Shown: positions 1-11,935, counted from the stretch's first letter. The stretch: DNA of 64,000 nt from Wyeomyia smithii (GCF_029784165.1 NC_073695.1:190801357-190865356), one strand, 5' to 3'. Notes: generated from the sequence alone by a model not told the origin. A program made the numbers and translations.

Positions 1-20
1 ACTTTTTGCATTGAAATCGT

Positions 21-368
21 TTATGTGGATGCTGAGAATATCAACTTGATTGATAAGTTCTTAACTTTGTACCAAAGAATAAATATGTTTTGCCTTTCTC
101 CTAGAAAGGTAGAGCAATCACTGCCAAAAAAGGAGTTCCGAATGCTACACAATAGGCCTAACGTCTGATTACAGTAGACACAAATCATTGGACCGGTCAT
201 ATTTAGATCAATTACGCTGGTCAACACAGGTTTTGGCCTTGATTTTAGCTTTTTAACCATTTTTGTGGGTTTTGGTGTCTCTAGCGAGCTCGGAAGTGCA
301 CTTAAAGGTCGCATAGTTATTGCTCGCTGGGTTCCTCGCTTCTGTGTTTCCATACAGGAAAACTTCAT
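21..368 (-). CDS. Hypothetical 115-aa frame
   Basis: Minus-strand frame. The first ~70 residues look protein-like (Lys/Pro-rich, then a CVYC pair); the remainder is less so. It could be an exon or TE fragment running off the window edge. No family recognised. Confidence 0.15.
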   Translation of the reverse strand: MKFSCMETQKRGTQRAITMRPLSALPSSLETPKPTKMVKKLKSRPKPVLTSVIDLNMTGPMICVYCNQTLGLLCSIRNSFFGSDCSTFLGERQNIFILWYKVKNLSIKLIFSAST

Positions 369-653
369 TTAAGTCTTTGAGAACTTTACACACTTCCGAG
401 CTGTCTAAAAGTATGAAAATTCGCAGGAACGGTTAACTTTTTTCGAACTGTGTATGTCAATGTGTACTCTTATGTTAACCGTGTTGAAAAAAAGATTAAA
501 TGAAATCGTATTGAACATTGAACAGCTTTGATGCTAGCGGATGAAGATCTGAAAATGATAAGAAATGCTGCCGACATAAAAACAGAACGCGAATCATCTC
601 ACGCACCGTACAAGTGGTAATCTATTAAACAAAGTTGCCGAGTGTGCTTGGAA

Positions 654-938
654 GAGAGACAATCAACTTATTCTCGTATCAGATGGAAGTAGATACCAAG
701 AGTGCAACTGTTGCGTATTGCATATTGCCTTATGCGACTGGAGAAAATCCTATCCTCAAAATTTATTCCAATTTCATAAAAAGAACGTACGAAAAAAAAT
801 TCATTTATGTTGGATTGACGGAGTTCTCAAATACGCAACACGTATCGTGTTGCCGCTTGAGAAGAAGACAATCAAATCGTTGCCCTACCGGATGAAAGAA
901 AATACCAAGAATGCAACTATTGCGTGTTGGATATTGCC
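654..938 (+). repeat. Pair of ~75-bp direct repeats 210 bp apart
   Basis: 654-728 and 864-938 align over agacaatcaa..., ataccaaga(g/a)tgcaact(g/a)t and tgcgt(a/g)ttg..atattgcc. The overlapping short frames are not convincing genes. Confidence 0.5.
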
Positions 939-1000
939 GATGTGCGACAGGGGTAAAATTCTGTTCGTGCTAAGTTGGCTGGTGACGGAAATTAGGCGAC

Positions 1001-1257
1001 ATCCATAAATTACGTAACGCAAAAAACCTAATTTTTGGACCCCCACCCCCCATACGTAACAAACGTAACGCCAACACCTAACCCCCATAAAAATTTTGCA
1101 ACGCTGTAGAAAAATTTGCTTGATAAAAATGCTCATTTTGGAGAGTCTCTCCAGAGTTTTTGTGTTACGTAACGCTAATCTTGCCTCCTCCCTCCCCTAT
1201 GTTAAAAATCGTAACACTCAAGAATACCGCATTATGAGCCTTACGTAATTTATGGAT
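1001..1257. mobile_element. MITE, 257 bp, 17-bp perfect inverted ends
   Basis: ATCCATAAATTACGTAA at 1001-1017 and its exact complement at 1241-1257. The interior holds several cgtaac repeats and C-rich runs. Superfamily unknown, and no clear target duplication was recognised. Confidence 0.7.
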
Positions 1258-2928
1258 TACGGAATACACTTGATTGGGCTTTATCAATTTGATGGTGTGA
1301 AGCGGCAAATTTCAGTAATAATTTTTCTTTCTACTCTCTTTCTTTAATGAATGAGAGGTGAATGAAGAGAAACGTTGTTTAATGACCTTTCAGTCATTCG
1401 AAAATAATGTTGAAGGTTGCTGGAACATAGTTGTAGGTAGAGTACCCAACTCAATAACACTTGAAAATTTTATTTCAAAACTAATTTTTACTGCTTCAAT
1501 CTAACATAATTGATCGGTTGGTTTAAGTTTTTATAAAGCTGGGACACAAACATATTGCCTAATCAATCCTTCTTTCATGTTTCCTTCGGGAGAATAACAG
1601 CTTGGATATTCGACAGAACATCACCCAGGGTAATAGTGACCATTATGCAGCAGAAAATGAATTCGACTCATCGGGAATCGCAAGAGATTAACGGGACTTT
1701 GTTTTTCCCTTGATTTTGCCTCCTCTGCCACGACTAGACATTCTGACTTGTGTATTTGATTTAACGGAATAGCGATGTTACCATAAACAAACGGAACATC
1801 GATGTGATGATGAAAAAAATCCTATCGCTGTCTCAAACACCTGCGGAGACGTCTAACGCAAATGCCAAAGCGATGAAACGTAGGTGGTAGAATGAAGGAA
1901 TTCGGGAAAGGGGGTGGACTGCGTTGCATACCATTAAATGAAAAGTTTTCCACTTAATGAGATCATATTCTGAATATTGAGCTAGTTTGAATTATGTTAA
2001 ATTTGTTTGTCGTTGTGATTGAGTGATATTAGGTAAAACAGATTAAACCGCTAGATTAATGCAACTACACAACTCGTAAAAATCGTTTGATAATTGAGTA
2101 GTAGCGAGTAGCGTAGTTTTTATCACCATCAGCAACATTTTGGCGAGTGGTAGAGAAATCTCAACTCCTTCAATGTCATAATGTTGGGGCGCCAAAAGGT
2201 GCCATTGTGTTTCACAATAGTAATAACATCCGTAAGTTCGTTCAATTCATCGTCATTTCGGATAGCCATTTACAAATGATTTCAATTTTCATGTTAAAAT
2301 CGAAGTCCGGCATAAGATGAACGATACTTTTTTGTCTTTTCTTTCTTCGCTACGGTCACCACCTCAGCGTCAGTATGGAACTGGTACGGTCTCGGAATGA
2401 AATATATATATAGCCCAAAAAACATTTTTTTTTTTCACAACATTTATTTGACACGGCATAATACTAATTTTAAACATATGAAAGTGGACAATTTTCGTGA
2501 CGCTCTCGATGCTTTCCGTTTTCCAATTCATACCCCTATCTCAGAATGTTGCCGTAAGAGGTAATTCTACGTTAAAAATTTTGCCGTGAACTTTCTTTCA
2601 AATGCTTCACGCAAAAGTTCGGCTCTGGGCAACTGGGCGTTTTTTTCAATTCGCACAAATGCTGCTCTGATTTCGTACAATCATTGTGCGAAAGAAATAC
2701 CAATATTGAGTGGTATTGAGCCATTTTATAGTCGAATACACTTCAGAAACTAAGAAAACAATATCAATAAGATCAGGTGTGTTACGGATATTCCGCATTT
2801 ATGTATTATATAATGAAGAGTAAAAAAACAATACAATGTTAATTCTTTACTCGTGACTGATATCAATTCAACCAAATTCGCCCCTGTGCAACTAGTTTTA
2901 CCTCTAAAATATCTACCAAGATCATCGG
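1258..2928. other. No gene seen; AT-rich intergenic sequence
   Basis: No convincing frame or terminal repeats. A short ggggcgccaaaaggtgcc (2188-2205) resembles the hairpin core of the 30.5-36.3 kb array. Otherwise nothing supported. Confidence 0.4.
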
Positions 2929-5137
2929 GTAGGGTAGAGCGGGGATAGTTGGTCATTTTTGGTCAAAATGTTCTCTAACTTTTTGTAGGGAATATTACCG
3001 CAAAAATTCATAAAAATGTTGCGTTAAGTCTGCAGCTTCTAGAAAAAATATGAACGACTCAAAATAGTTTACGTTTTTGCGGATACTTTATGTTTTTGAG
3101 TTGATGTCAAATTGCCAAATGGGTGTGGGGTAAATTGACCATTTTTATTTCGGAAGGACAATTCAGTTATCCTTCCTCACTGCATTTGCGGCAGCCTGTA
3201 GCGTCTCAGCGGAAGTCAAACCTATTCCAGTTTTTTGTTTATACCTACGTGTAGTGTAGGTTATAATTATTTCAGATCAATGACACAGCATTGATAGTAT
3301 CCACTGTAACATTCATAAAAACGTCGACAAAATGATAATAACTTTTACCAAATTGTTTATCGTTTAAAATAAACGGGTTTGCTAAGCAGAGCACATGTTG
3401 TTTTCGTTTGGCTTTTTTTGTGTATGGATTTCGTTTGGTTTTAGTATGCATCACGAAATGCGCCATTCCTGGAATTTCATATACTTGGTTACTTGAATAC
3501 ATTAATGATGTGCATAGGACCAACCAGCCCCGCTAGTATGTGAGCCCCTCATGCAGTGGTGGGCACCATTCCGCTGATTCGCTAATCGCTAATTAGCGAC
3601 GCTAATATTCAGTTGGCGGTTTAGCGATTTCGCTAATTCTTGAGCTGGTTAGCGAAACTTGCTGATGGCGTACGTAAATTGCTTCGAAAGATGAACACAC
3701 TCTACTAAGAAAGTTACTACTGGAACGTACACTTGAGCTATGATGTAACTTCTTGCACTAAAAAATCAACGGAAAATGAACTTTCTTATCGATCTTAAAG
3801 GTCTAACATGTAGGTTATTTTATTGTTGTTGCATTAAGGTGCTATTTATATAGATTTTAACACGTTTCGTATATGAAAACAAGGAGAATTTAGAAATCGA
3901 CTCTGATTCAAACTCCTCAACGTAATCGCCAAGAGATAGATAGGCAAACCGTCTGAATACTGACTGTCACTTTTTTCAACGCCTGCTGATTCCCCGGAAG
4001 TGGCCCTACAGTAAAAAGCTATACATCACAGGGTGAAGGATATTTCAAGGAACGAAAACGTATATAATAATCATACTTTTTATTACACTTGCTATAATAA
4101 TTCGATGTTTATTGTAAAGTGTTCGAAGTTTGAGACTGTTCGAAGTTTGAATCAAAACGGTATGTTGTATTCGAACAACGTTCAATTGTTTTAATTGTCT
4201 AGAGTTCCCCCTTAACGAAACAAGTGCAAGTCAGTCTTTTTACTCTAGAATGGAGTCCAGTTATCGTACAAGCCACAGGAGCATTTTGAAGAACAATCTC
4301 AAGGTCTAGATTGAATTCTCGGCATACCAAGGCACTTTTGTGAATTGCAATTCGCTTGAACTTATGACAACTTTGGTTCTACTTTTTCGATTCAGATAAT
4401 ATTTGAATTTTTATAAAAACATTCCTAAAAGTATCTATTTTCAATGCAAGCTGAATAACTTTTGTTACTCCTTGTTTTTACAAAATCAAGTATAAACACC
4501 GTTTTGTGAACCTCTTATTGTAAATAGCTCTAAGCAGTATTTGTTTTCGTTTGTTTTACCACGAAAGATCAAAGTGGTCCAAATCTTACAAAACACGAGC
4601 AATAAAAATAGCGATATGTCTATTTAAATATTAATAACCTAGCGATTAGCGAAAGTTCCGCTAATGTGGGTTTAGCGTTTAGCGTTTAGCGATTATCGAG
4701 CTAAATTTTCCGGTTAGCGGCTTAGCGACTAGCGTCGCTAAATTTTCGGTTAGCGGTGCCCACCACTGCCCTCATGTATTAAATATGAAAATTACTCAAA
4801 ATACATGCAAATAAAATTTAGGCGAAAATTTGTTATACACAACTTAAAACTAACAAAAAATACTGTCATTATGCATTGAAGTAGGTTTATTTCAATTTGG
4901 CTAGCTTTGTTTAGACAAAAAGTTTCAACCTGAAAATCGAGTAGAATTGATGGCCAATTTGACACCAACCTGTATTTATTATACGTCCTAATTAAAACTG
5001 TACTTTCTTTTGTCTATTAGTTTCTCTGGTTACCTGCTACATATCACCCATATTACACAATTTTTTTGATACGTAGATTCGAAGATATTCCCTATGGCCA
5101 ACTTACCCCGTAACCAACTAGCCCCGCTCTACCCTAC
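2929..5137. repeat. Older inverted-repeat element hosting the hAT insertion
   Basis: GTAGGGTAGAGCGGGG at 2929-2944 is exactly complementary to 5122-5137, and the match continues with TAGTTGGT. Internal ...accaaccagccccgctagta (3518-3538) repeats part of the same motif. The hAT element lies inside, so this element is older. The family was not identified. Confidence 0.6.
3554..4768. mobile_element. Non-autonomous hAT-type element, 1215 bp, with 8-bp target duplication
   Basis: Perfect 14-bp terminal repeats, CAGTGGTGGGCACC at 3554 and its complement ending at 4768. Both sides carry the 8-bp direct repeat ccctcatg (3546-3553 and 4769-4776), the duplication length typical of hAT. Subterminal regions are packed with TTAGCG/CGCTAA motifs in both orientations (3572-3660 and 4640-4755), likely transposase-binding repeats. 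There is no transposase-length open frame, so it depends on another element. Confidence 0.9.
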
Positions 5138-5489
5138 TCGTCGTCGGTTCGACACCAAACTGGTTAGAATTATGAATTCAATAAATAATTTAAAAGTAAA
5201 TCGATGCCCGATAACTACCTTTCGCTTATTCTCATTCGAAAAGTCCTATAGATCACCCCTTGCAAAGCTGTCAAATTTAACTTTGCTTGAGTACAAATGA
5301 GAAAAATCACCTAATCACAAGGCGTTCCCATTGAATGTCAAGGGAACGTAAACGAATGGTTATTGAGCAAATCATACTGACTAGAAAATTTCAAAATATA
5401 TGAAAAAATCACAGGAGGGTTGTGTGCAAAGCCACGACCGCAAGAATAAAGTAGAATACTTTTACAAGAAAACCCGGCTGCTTGCGTGT

Positions 5490-6445
5490 CAGTCATTTTT
5501 TAATTTGTTATTCAATTCAATACTGTTTAACATCGCTCTTGAGGGTGCAGTACGAAGAGCAAACGTCGAAAGAAACGGTACGATCATCACGAAATCTCAC
5601 ATCCTTCTTGGTTTTGCGGACGTCATCGATATCATCGGTATCAACCGTAAGGCCGTGGAGGAGGCCTTCGTACCTTTTAAAAGAGAAGTAGCGAGATTGG
5701 GACTTGTCATTAACTCTGCCAAAACGAAGTACATGGTAGCTGGCAAAGAGCGTGGGAGTCCCCGTGGTGTTGGTGCTGAGGTGGAGATAGATGGGGAACG
5801 ATTTGAAGTGGTTGACGAATTCGTTTATCTTGGTACGCTTGTGGCATGTGACAACGATATGAGCCGTGAAGTGAAACGACGAGTTGCAGCTGCGAACAGG
5901 GCTTTCTACGGACTGCGTAACCAGCTAAGGTCCCGTAGTTTGCAAACTCGCACAAAACTAGCGCTGTATAGGACGCTGATACTCCCGGTGGCCCTTTACG
6001 GACATGAAGCATGGACGCTGAAGGAAGCTGATCGACGAGTGCTCGGAGTTTTTGAGCGTAAAGTTCTGCGATCGATACTTGGCGGTAAACTGGAAGATGG
6101 AGTGTGGCGCAGGCGCATGAATCACGAGTTGTACCAGGTATACAAACATGCTGATATAGTGAAGGTAATACAGCGGGGCAGGCTTCAGTGGGCTGGACAC
6201 GTAGCCAGGATGCCTGACGAGAGAGCTGCCAAAACTATCTTCAGTAGAGAACCAGGAGAGGCCGTCGACTCCGTGGTAGGCCTCGCACGCGGTGGAAGAA
6301 GATGCACGATCTGTTGGTGTACGGGGAGACAGGAGAACGACTGCCCAAGACAGAAGAAGCTGGACATCTCTAATTCGTTCGGCCCTAGACCGGTGAACGG
6401 TCCGTTAGCCAGAAAAGAAAAGTATAAGTAAGTAAAGTAAGTATT
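5490..6445 (+). pseudogene. RTE-like retrotransposon, 3' part of reverse transcriptase and C-terminus
   Basis: An open frame within 5400-6431 reads FNIALEGAVRRANVERNG, then LGFADVIDIIG (the RT catalytic box with the second Asp changed to Val), YLGTLVACDND, LPVALYGHEAWTLKEADRR, LRSILGG and WAGHVARMP. This is the C-terminal RT/thumb and tail of RTE-type elements. The family's C-terminal tail is scrambled by an indel near 6270, and the first ~30 codons of the frame (from 5400) are not element sequence. The 3' end is a (TAAGT)-like simple tail at 6420-6445, the same tail as the copy at 42375. The catalytic change and missing 5' part make it dead. Confidence 0.82.
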
Positions 6446-6584
6446 CAATTCAATATCGGATAAGATAATAAAGTATTCCTTGTGATAAAATAAACAGTGA
6501 AAAGCTGATCTAACACTCAAAACTAGACGGCTCATGTGTTGTCAAAATGAGTCAACTTTTCATTGAATGCATTTACTAGTGCCC

Positions 6585-7180
6585 GCTATCGAACAGAGAC
6601 TGCATTTCACTAAAGTGCCTCACTTCATCAGCTGCTATCGATGCTAAACCCGCTGCAACTGCTACGCTATCCGTACCCATGCTAATGTTTTGGCCGCTAT
6701 ACGCTGCTATTGGTATCAGCTGTCCCTGCATCAGCTGGCCCAGCTGCTATCGATGCTGAGATCCGCTGCAACTAGTGCACTATCCATTGCCATGCCACAG
6801 CTGTGGCCGCTATCCACCTGGTATCCACTGCACTGCTACTGCTGCTGCTAAGGGAAGACTGCTGTTGTCGCTGTCTAGAACTATTATGAGCGGCTTCGAC
6901 TGAAACAGGCTCTTATATAGGGATGAAAAACCTATCGATAGTAGTAGGAAATCATCGATAACTATCGACAGCCATTTCAGTCGATAATTCCCTTCCTTAC
7001 TCTTATACAGACAAATAGAAAATTTAAAATGGCAAGGTTTATGATTCTGTCGACCGTGCTTGGGAAGCAATAATATTAACGACTAATCAGATCAGATCAA
7101 ATTTCGCCCTTCAACAAGGATTGGCCATTCTCAATAATATAGTTGCTTGTCATGATTTAGACTTGATAATTTTTGAATTT
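6585..7180 (+). repeat. Dispersed repeat family R1, copy a
   Basis: Shares gctgctaagggaagactgctgttgt, tgagcggcttcgactgaaac, and gtcgaccgtgcttgggaagc with 7505-7990. The first part is an irregular run of ctgctatcgatgct-like words. The short frames here are by-products of the repeat. Confidence 0.7.
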
Positions 7181-7504
7181 TAATTATGCGAAAAATTAAT
7201 TTTTATGCTGATAATGAAAGCTTTTCGGATGTTGAGCTCATGACTGAAGGAAAAGATAATTCAGTACGTTCTGAGACACGGAGATGAAGCCAAATATGTA
7301 TCTGTTCCAACTTTCTTGAAAGTGTAAATTGATTTAACACAAAATATTAACTCTTCAATTAGGTTTTTATTTCATCCTGAAAAGGACAATTTGTTGTTTA
7401 ATTATATGTCTGATAAGATGCCGATCACATCTTTGCGTTATCACTGGCAGTGCAAATAACGTATTCCTTGAGGGAAAATAAACACTGAAAAGCTTTCCAG
7501 AACG

Positions 7505-7990
7505 TTCTTTTCATTGGATGCATTTGCTAGTATGCCTGCTATCGCATTTCACTAAAATGCCACACTGCATCAGCTGGCCCTGCTTATATTGATGCTGAGA
7601 CCAACTGCTGCGCTATCCCCGTTGCCACAGTAGTGGACGCTTTTGTTGCCATTGGTATCCGCTGCTCTGCATCACCTGGTTTTGCTATCGATGGTGAGAC
7701 GCGCTCCGCTATGCGTTGCCATACCAAAGCTGTAGCTGTTGTCCGCTGCACTGCTACTACTGCTGTACCCACTGCTGCTGCTAAGGGAGGACTGCTGTTG
7801 TTACAGTCTAGAATTATAATGAGCGGCTTCGACTGAAACAGGCTTTTATGTAGGCCAAATAGTACATTTCAAATGGCAAGGTCTATGATTTTGTCGACCG
7901 TGCTTGGGAAGCAATCATATAACAAGCAATCAAAGGCCAAAGTTTACGTTTTGACAAGGCTTGACTATTTTCAATAGTACAATAGTTTGA
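7505..7990 (+). repeat. Dispersed repeat family R1, copy b
   Basis: About 900 bp downstream of copy a with the same block order. It ends in caaggcttgactattttcaa and tagtacaatagttt, a block also found at 29715-29755 and, inverted, at 61320-61360. Confidence 0.7.
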
Positions 7991-8271
7991 AAAATAAAAT
8001 TACAATTATCTGCATTTGGGAAGAATCTTAGAAGATTTTCCATTCTATTGCTTCAAGAACGAAGGAAATCCATCGAATACTAACCGATTTATTAGCATTT
8101 GAAATTGGACATATTTTTCACTTTTTTCGGTTTTAGATTTTCATTTCACATCCCCATGTAGCCGAACTTCCTGAGAGAAGTATTCTACTTCAAAATTCTC
8201 AATTTTCATGTTGAAACTATGGATAAAGAATCCTAATAATGCAAATCACCTATTGGTTAACAACTACTTCC

Positions 8272-8418
8272 TTAACCCTCTAGTGCCCACTGCCGCCTTT
8301 AGATACGCTTCAGTTGAACCTCTAAAAAGCTGCAATTAACATTTGAAAATCTTAATAAAGATTCATAGTGATTTCACCGAAGTCCGTCTGAAAACTAACT
8401 TGGGCACTAGAGGGTTAA
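8272..8418. mobile_element. piggyBac-like MITE, 147 bp including TTAA sites
   Basis: TTAA followed by CCCTCTAGTGCCCA at the left; exact complement TGGGCACTAGAGGG followed by TTAA at the right. A 14-bp perfect terminal repeat starting CCCT and a TTAA target site are hallmarks of piggyBac-type elements. It is too short to encode anything. Confidence 0.85.
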
Positions 8419-9937
8419 TGTAGTAGTCCAGGTTTTGCTTGATTTTGATAAAGATAGAAGAAGTTCTGTTGAACATTTTCCCAATTGTCACGCAAATAGA
8501 CCTGTCTGATTAGAACCACTAGTATAACAATAAACACTAGGGTTATATATGCTAATTCGACGACACTGGACAGATGTGTGTACTCTGCACTTCATTAAAC
8601 GAGTTTACAGCTGCGATCATGGGAGTTTTCGTTAGTAATATTTGCATCATGTTTACAAACCCATAAAATCACACAATTGATGTCGAAATCAGCCAGAACA
8701 AACAATTATCATCTTGTCCATGAATGGACAGGTCATACGTCCCGTCATACGTAAACCAATCATCAAGAGGAAACGGACGACAAACTCTACCTCATTTGAA
8801 CAGAAGTTTATTTCATCCGATTTAAGAGTAGGTTTACGTCTGAACACGTGGCCTGATAGTATGGGCGGGTATCTGCGGTTGACATGTTGTCAATCATCGT
8901 CGTTGTCGTGTTGTTGTTTTCTCAATTATCGTCAAGAAAACAAGCAAACATAGTTGGGACAAGGTTTGTTTTCTCTTTTCCAACCATACACATTAGTTGA
9001 TTGCAAAGTCATGAAGTTTCACTCGGATGCAATTGTTGTTATAACATTGTCTACTAGGCGTTTGTTATTGATACGAAAAACTATTGTTGCATAATGGAAA
9101 CATGATACTTTGTGTTCAAACCTTGAATGACACAGAAGATCCGAATCTAAATAATCTTTTCCACAAAATACTACCGCATCAATTTGTCTGAGAGGTGCTA
9201 ATGTATGTTGGATATGCTATCGAATATTTACGAAACGAGCAATTTTCGAGTGGTGTTTGATGCATCGCTCCGTCGTTTCCAAAACGACACTTTCGGTACA
9301 CCTTTTTAGCTGGGTGTGTTTCTTCCCTAACCTAACCTACCAATGCGGTTGACGAGAAGTTGCATAATCGACGTTTGCCAATTTGACACTCTCGCAGCAA
9401 TACACAACAGACACGCAAAGCGGCGAAATTTTAGGTAGCGCCCATTTGTCACGTGCTCAGTCAGCTGTGCAAAAAAACTGGCTACCGTTTGGACGTTGTT
9501 GTCCAGTCAGTTAAAAACATATAGGTATGTACATCGACATCACGTCAGTCTAGCTCAGGCTTGAGACAGAGGCGAGTGAAAATAAATAATTAGGCAGATT
9601 TGGCAGTCTAGGTCAAGTTCAGTCGAGTGAGGGTTAACGACAGGTGTGTATCTATGTTGAAATGCTTTGCATCGCTTGAATTTAGCTGCGATTTGGTAAC
9701 AAGTACCGTGAAAGGAATATTGACACGTACTCGGGCGCTACTGAACAGCTGGAGTAATGATTCGTCACAGTTTAGAGAGAAACCCATTCTTATTTTGTTG
9801 TTGCAGTGAGTTCATTGTCAGCTCTAAATATATGCAAATATTCCATGTCGCATGGTCGCATGGACCTTTTTGGGCAAATAATCACCACGCTGTAGAATAT
9901 ATAAAGTATTTTCGAATAATTTTTTAATTACAATATA
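8419..9937. other. Mostly non-repetitive stretch; possible promoter-like region at 9340-9620
   Basis: 9340-9620 is more GC-balanced than its surroundings, contains CACGTG and two insect initiator-like words (ccagtcagtt at 9502, gttcagtcgag at 9618), and no repeat similarity. It could be a regulatory region or 5' exon. This is inference only, with no coding frame to support it. Confidence 0.2.
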
Positions 9938-10866
9938 CAGGGTGTTTTTTTAAGAATTTGGTTTTTCCTTAAAAAAAAACGCATGATAATTACAAAACTG
10001 TATGAAATCTTTATTTGAGCAGATAAATTGGTTTATGCCATTTACTTTTCAAAGTTAATTTCATTCAAATGTTGTCCACGGCTACGTTTTAAATGGTCCA
10101 TACGAAAAGTCCGATTTTGGGTCACTTTTTCGAGCATTTCGGCTGGTATCTCGCGAATAACGCGTGTAATGTTGTCTTCCAAGGTTGGAATTGTTGCTGG
10201 CTTATCCGCATAGACGAGAGATTTAAAGTAGCCCCACAAAAAATAATCTAGCGGCGTTGAATCGCATGGTCTAGGCGGCCAATTCACCGGTCCATTTCTT
10301 GAGATGAATTGCTCACCGAACTCATTCCGCAATATGTCCAATGATTTGCGCGATGTGTGGCACGTTGCTCCGTCTTGCTGAAACCATATGTCAACAAGAC
10401 CCAGCTCTTCCATTTCCGGCAAAAAAATCGTAAATCATCGCGCGATAGCGAGCGCCATTGACCGTAACGTAGCGATTTTGATCATCTTTGAAGAAGTACG
10501 AACCAATGATGCCTCCAGCGTGTAATCCGCACCAAACCGTGCATTTTTCTGGGTGCATTGGCGATTTTTGTATTGGTTGTTGCTCTTCGATCCAAATGCG
10601 ACAATTTTGCTTATTAACATACCCATTTAACCAGAAATGAGCACTGAACACAATTTCAAACAAAATCACAAAATCAAACATTTTTCACAGTGGACGAATT
10701 TTGGTAATAAAATTCGATTATTTGTAAGCGTTGTTCAGGCGTAAGTCTGTTCATGATGAAATGGCAAACCAAACTGAGTACAGTAGGCTTTGACAGCTGT
10801 CAGAATTCCCGCGTAAACTGTCAAATCTGAATACACGAAAAACCAAATAGCAAAAAAATCACCCTT
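9938..10866 (-). mobile_element. Deleted mariner-like element (DD41D type), 929 bp with TIRs and TA duplication
   Basis: The ends are imperfect ~30-bp inverted repeats: CAGGGTGTTTTTTTAAGA and TTTGGTTTTTC on the left, and AAGGGTGATTTTTTTGCTA and TTTGGTTTTTC (minus strand) on the right. TA dinucleotides flank both sides (9936-9937, 10867-10868). Inside is part of a transposase gene on the minus strand. Autonomous relatives are usually about 1.3 kb, so the N-terminal DNA-binding part has been lost. Confidence 0.85.
10042..10681 (-). pseudogene. Mariner-like DD41D transposase, truncated and frameshifted
   Basis: Two minus-strand frames overlap near 10391-10422. The upstream one reads HFWLNGYVNKQNCRIW, HPEKCTVWCGLHAGGIIGSYFF. 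The downstream one reads LVDIWFQQDGATCHTSRKSL...ISRNGPVNWPPRPCDSTPLDYFLWGYFK...RGQHLNEINFEK. Counting from Asp of QQDG to Asp of PLDYF gives 41 intervening residues, the spacing of the DD41D (rosa-like) group of the Tc1/mariner superfamily. The N-terminal HTH region is missing and the catalytic region is split by a frameshift, so it cannot be active. Confidence 0.8.
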
Positions 10867-10904
10867 TACAATATTTTTGTCAATGATTTTAATGTTTTTT
10901 TCAC

Positions 10905-11110
10905 GGTGCTCCCACAGACGTTATTATAAAAAAAAATGCATCAAGGAATCTGAATACTACATTCGATTCTCCATGACGTCCAGAATCTCTGGTCAAAATT
11001 TCAAAACCATCGTACGTACATTTTTGAGTAATTCTCTTTTGAAGGTCGTTAGATCTTCAGCAAAATTGTTTCATAGAACAAGGCCTTACTTTTGACATTT
11101 TCGGTTTCTC
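10905..11110 (+). repeat. Dispersed repeat shared with 58060-58500
   Basis: Matches through gtgctcccacagacnttatt, cgtccngaatctctggtcaa, and gcaaaattgtttcat(a/g)(g/a)aacaag then ccttacttttg. The copy at 58 kb has a ~230-bp extra segment in the middle. Family unknown. Small frames here are shadows. Confidence 0.55.
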
Positions 11111-11419
11111 GATGTACAATTTAATCGCAATTTAAAATTATTAAGAAAACGCACATTCAAGGACTGTGTGAGGGTAAAGTGGGAACACTATAAAAAATCT
11201 AACGGAGAAGTAAAGCTTACCGGTATGGCCAAGGGTCTTAATTTTGTCACATGGATCCTAAATGTATAATTTGCACGAATTTAATTAAGACTATCGGATA
11301 GTTCCAACAGGGTTCCGAAAAATCTACATATCGAACCAAGTGATGAAAAAAGTTGAATCACCCAATAGAAAGCCTATTTAAGCCTCCACACAGTTGAACC
11401 AGTGGATGATCTAACCTGA

Positions 11420-11935
11420 TTGATATTGATGCGAGCAGGTGAAATGTGTTCTCCTGCCTCTAATGGCACAACAGTAAAAAGGGGGCAAAACAATTGCGCA
11501 ACCAGCAGCGTTTCAACACAATCCATTATTTATCATAAATACATTGACTTTCTATACATTTCCAAATATATCATTCGCAAGCCAATCGTGGTAATTTTAT
11601 TTACCTTGCTGTCATGGCTGTGGCTTATGGAGTTTTGTAATCCACTGGACGAAAATGTGTCCAATTATAATTACAAGCAAGCAAACGATGGTTTGCGATA
11701 TTCTCTGCGTCCAGTGAAGACACCAGTTGACGAACAGCTGACATGTCAGCTGACTGTTATGAAAGGCCTGCGTGGAAAGGTCACCCGAGATGTGCGCGAC
11801 AATTATCTGCAGCGTTGCAATAAAAACATACAATCAAACTTCACAAAACTGCAGAGCAGCCTAAGAGCTTGGGAGCAAATTGAACTTTTAGAATTGCACG
11901 GTTGGCTAATGGTTGTCCGTTTCAATGTTGCATAA
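11420..11935 (+). CDS. Hypothetical 171-aa frame with one possible membrane helix
   Basis: Longest open frame in a stretch (11.1-15.2 kb) that is mostly free of recognisable repeats. It has a hydrophobic segment (PIVVILFTLLSWLWLMEFC, about residues 57-75), then a soluble, basic region with several Asn and Gln. I do not recognise any family. No core promoter or splice pattern supports expression, so it may be a chance frame. Confidence 0.15.
   Translation: MILMRAGEMCSPASNGTTVKRGQNNCATSSVSTQSIIYHKYIDFLYISKYIIRKPIVVILFTLLSWLWLMEFCNPLDENVSNYNYKQANDGLRYSLRPVKTPVDEQLTCQLTVMKGLRGKVTRDVRDNYLQRCNKNIQSNFTKLQSSLRAWEQIELLELHGWLMVVRFNVA

Noticed and set aside
5400..5490. N-terminal ~30 codons of the 343-aa frame as start of a real gene
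   Set aside because: The RT homology begins only around FNIALEGAV; the earlier codons are flanking sequence read by chance. The element is a 3' fragment with a mutated catalytic box.
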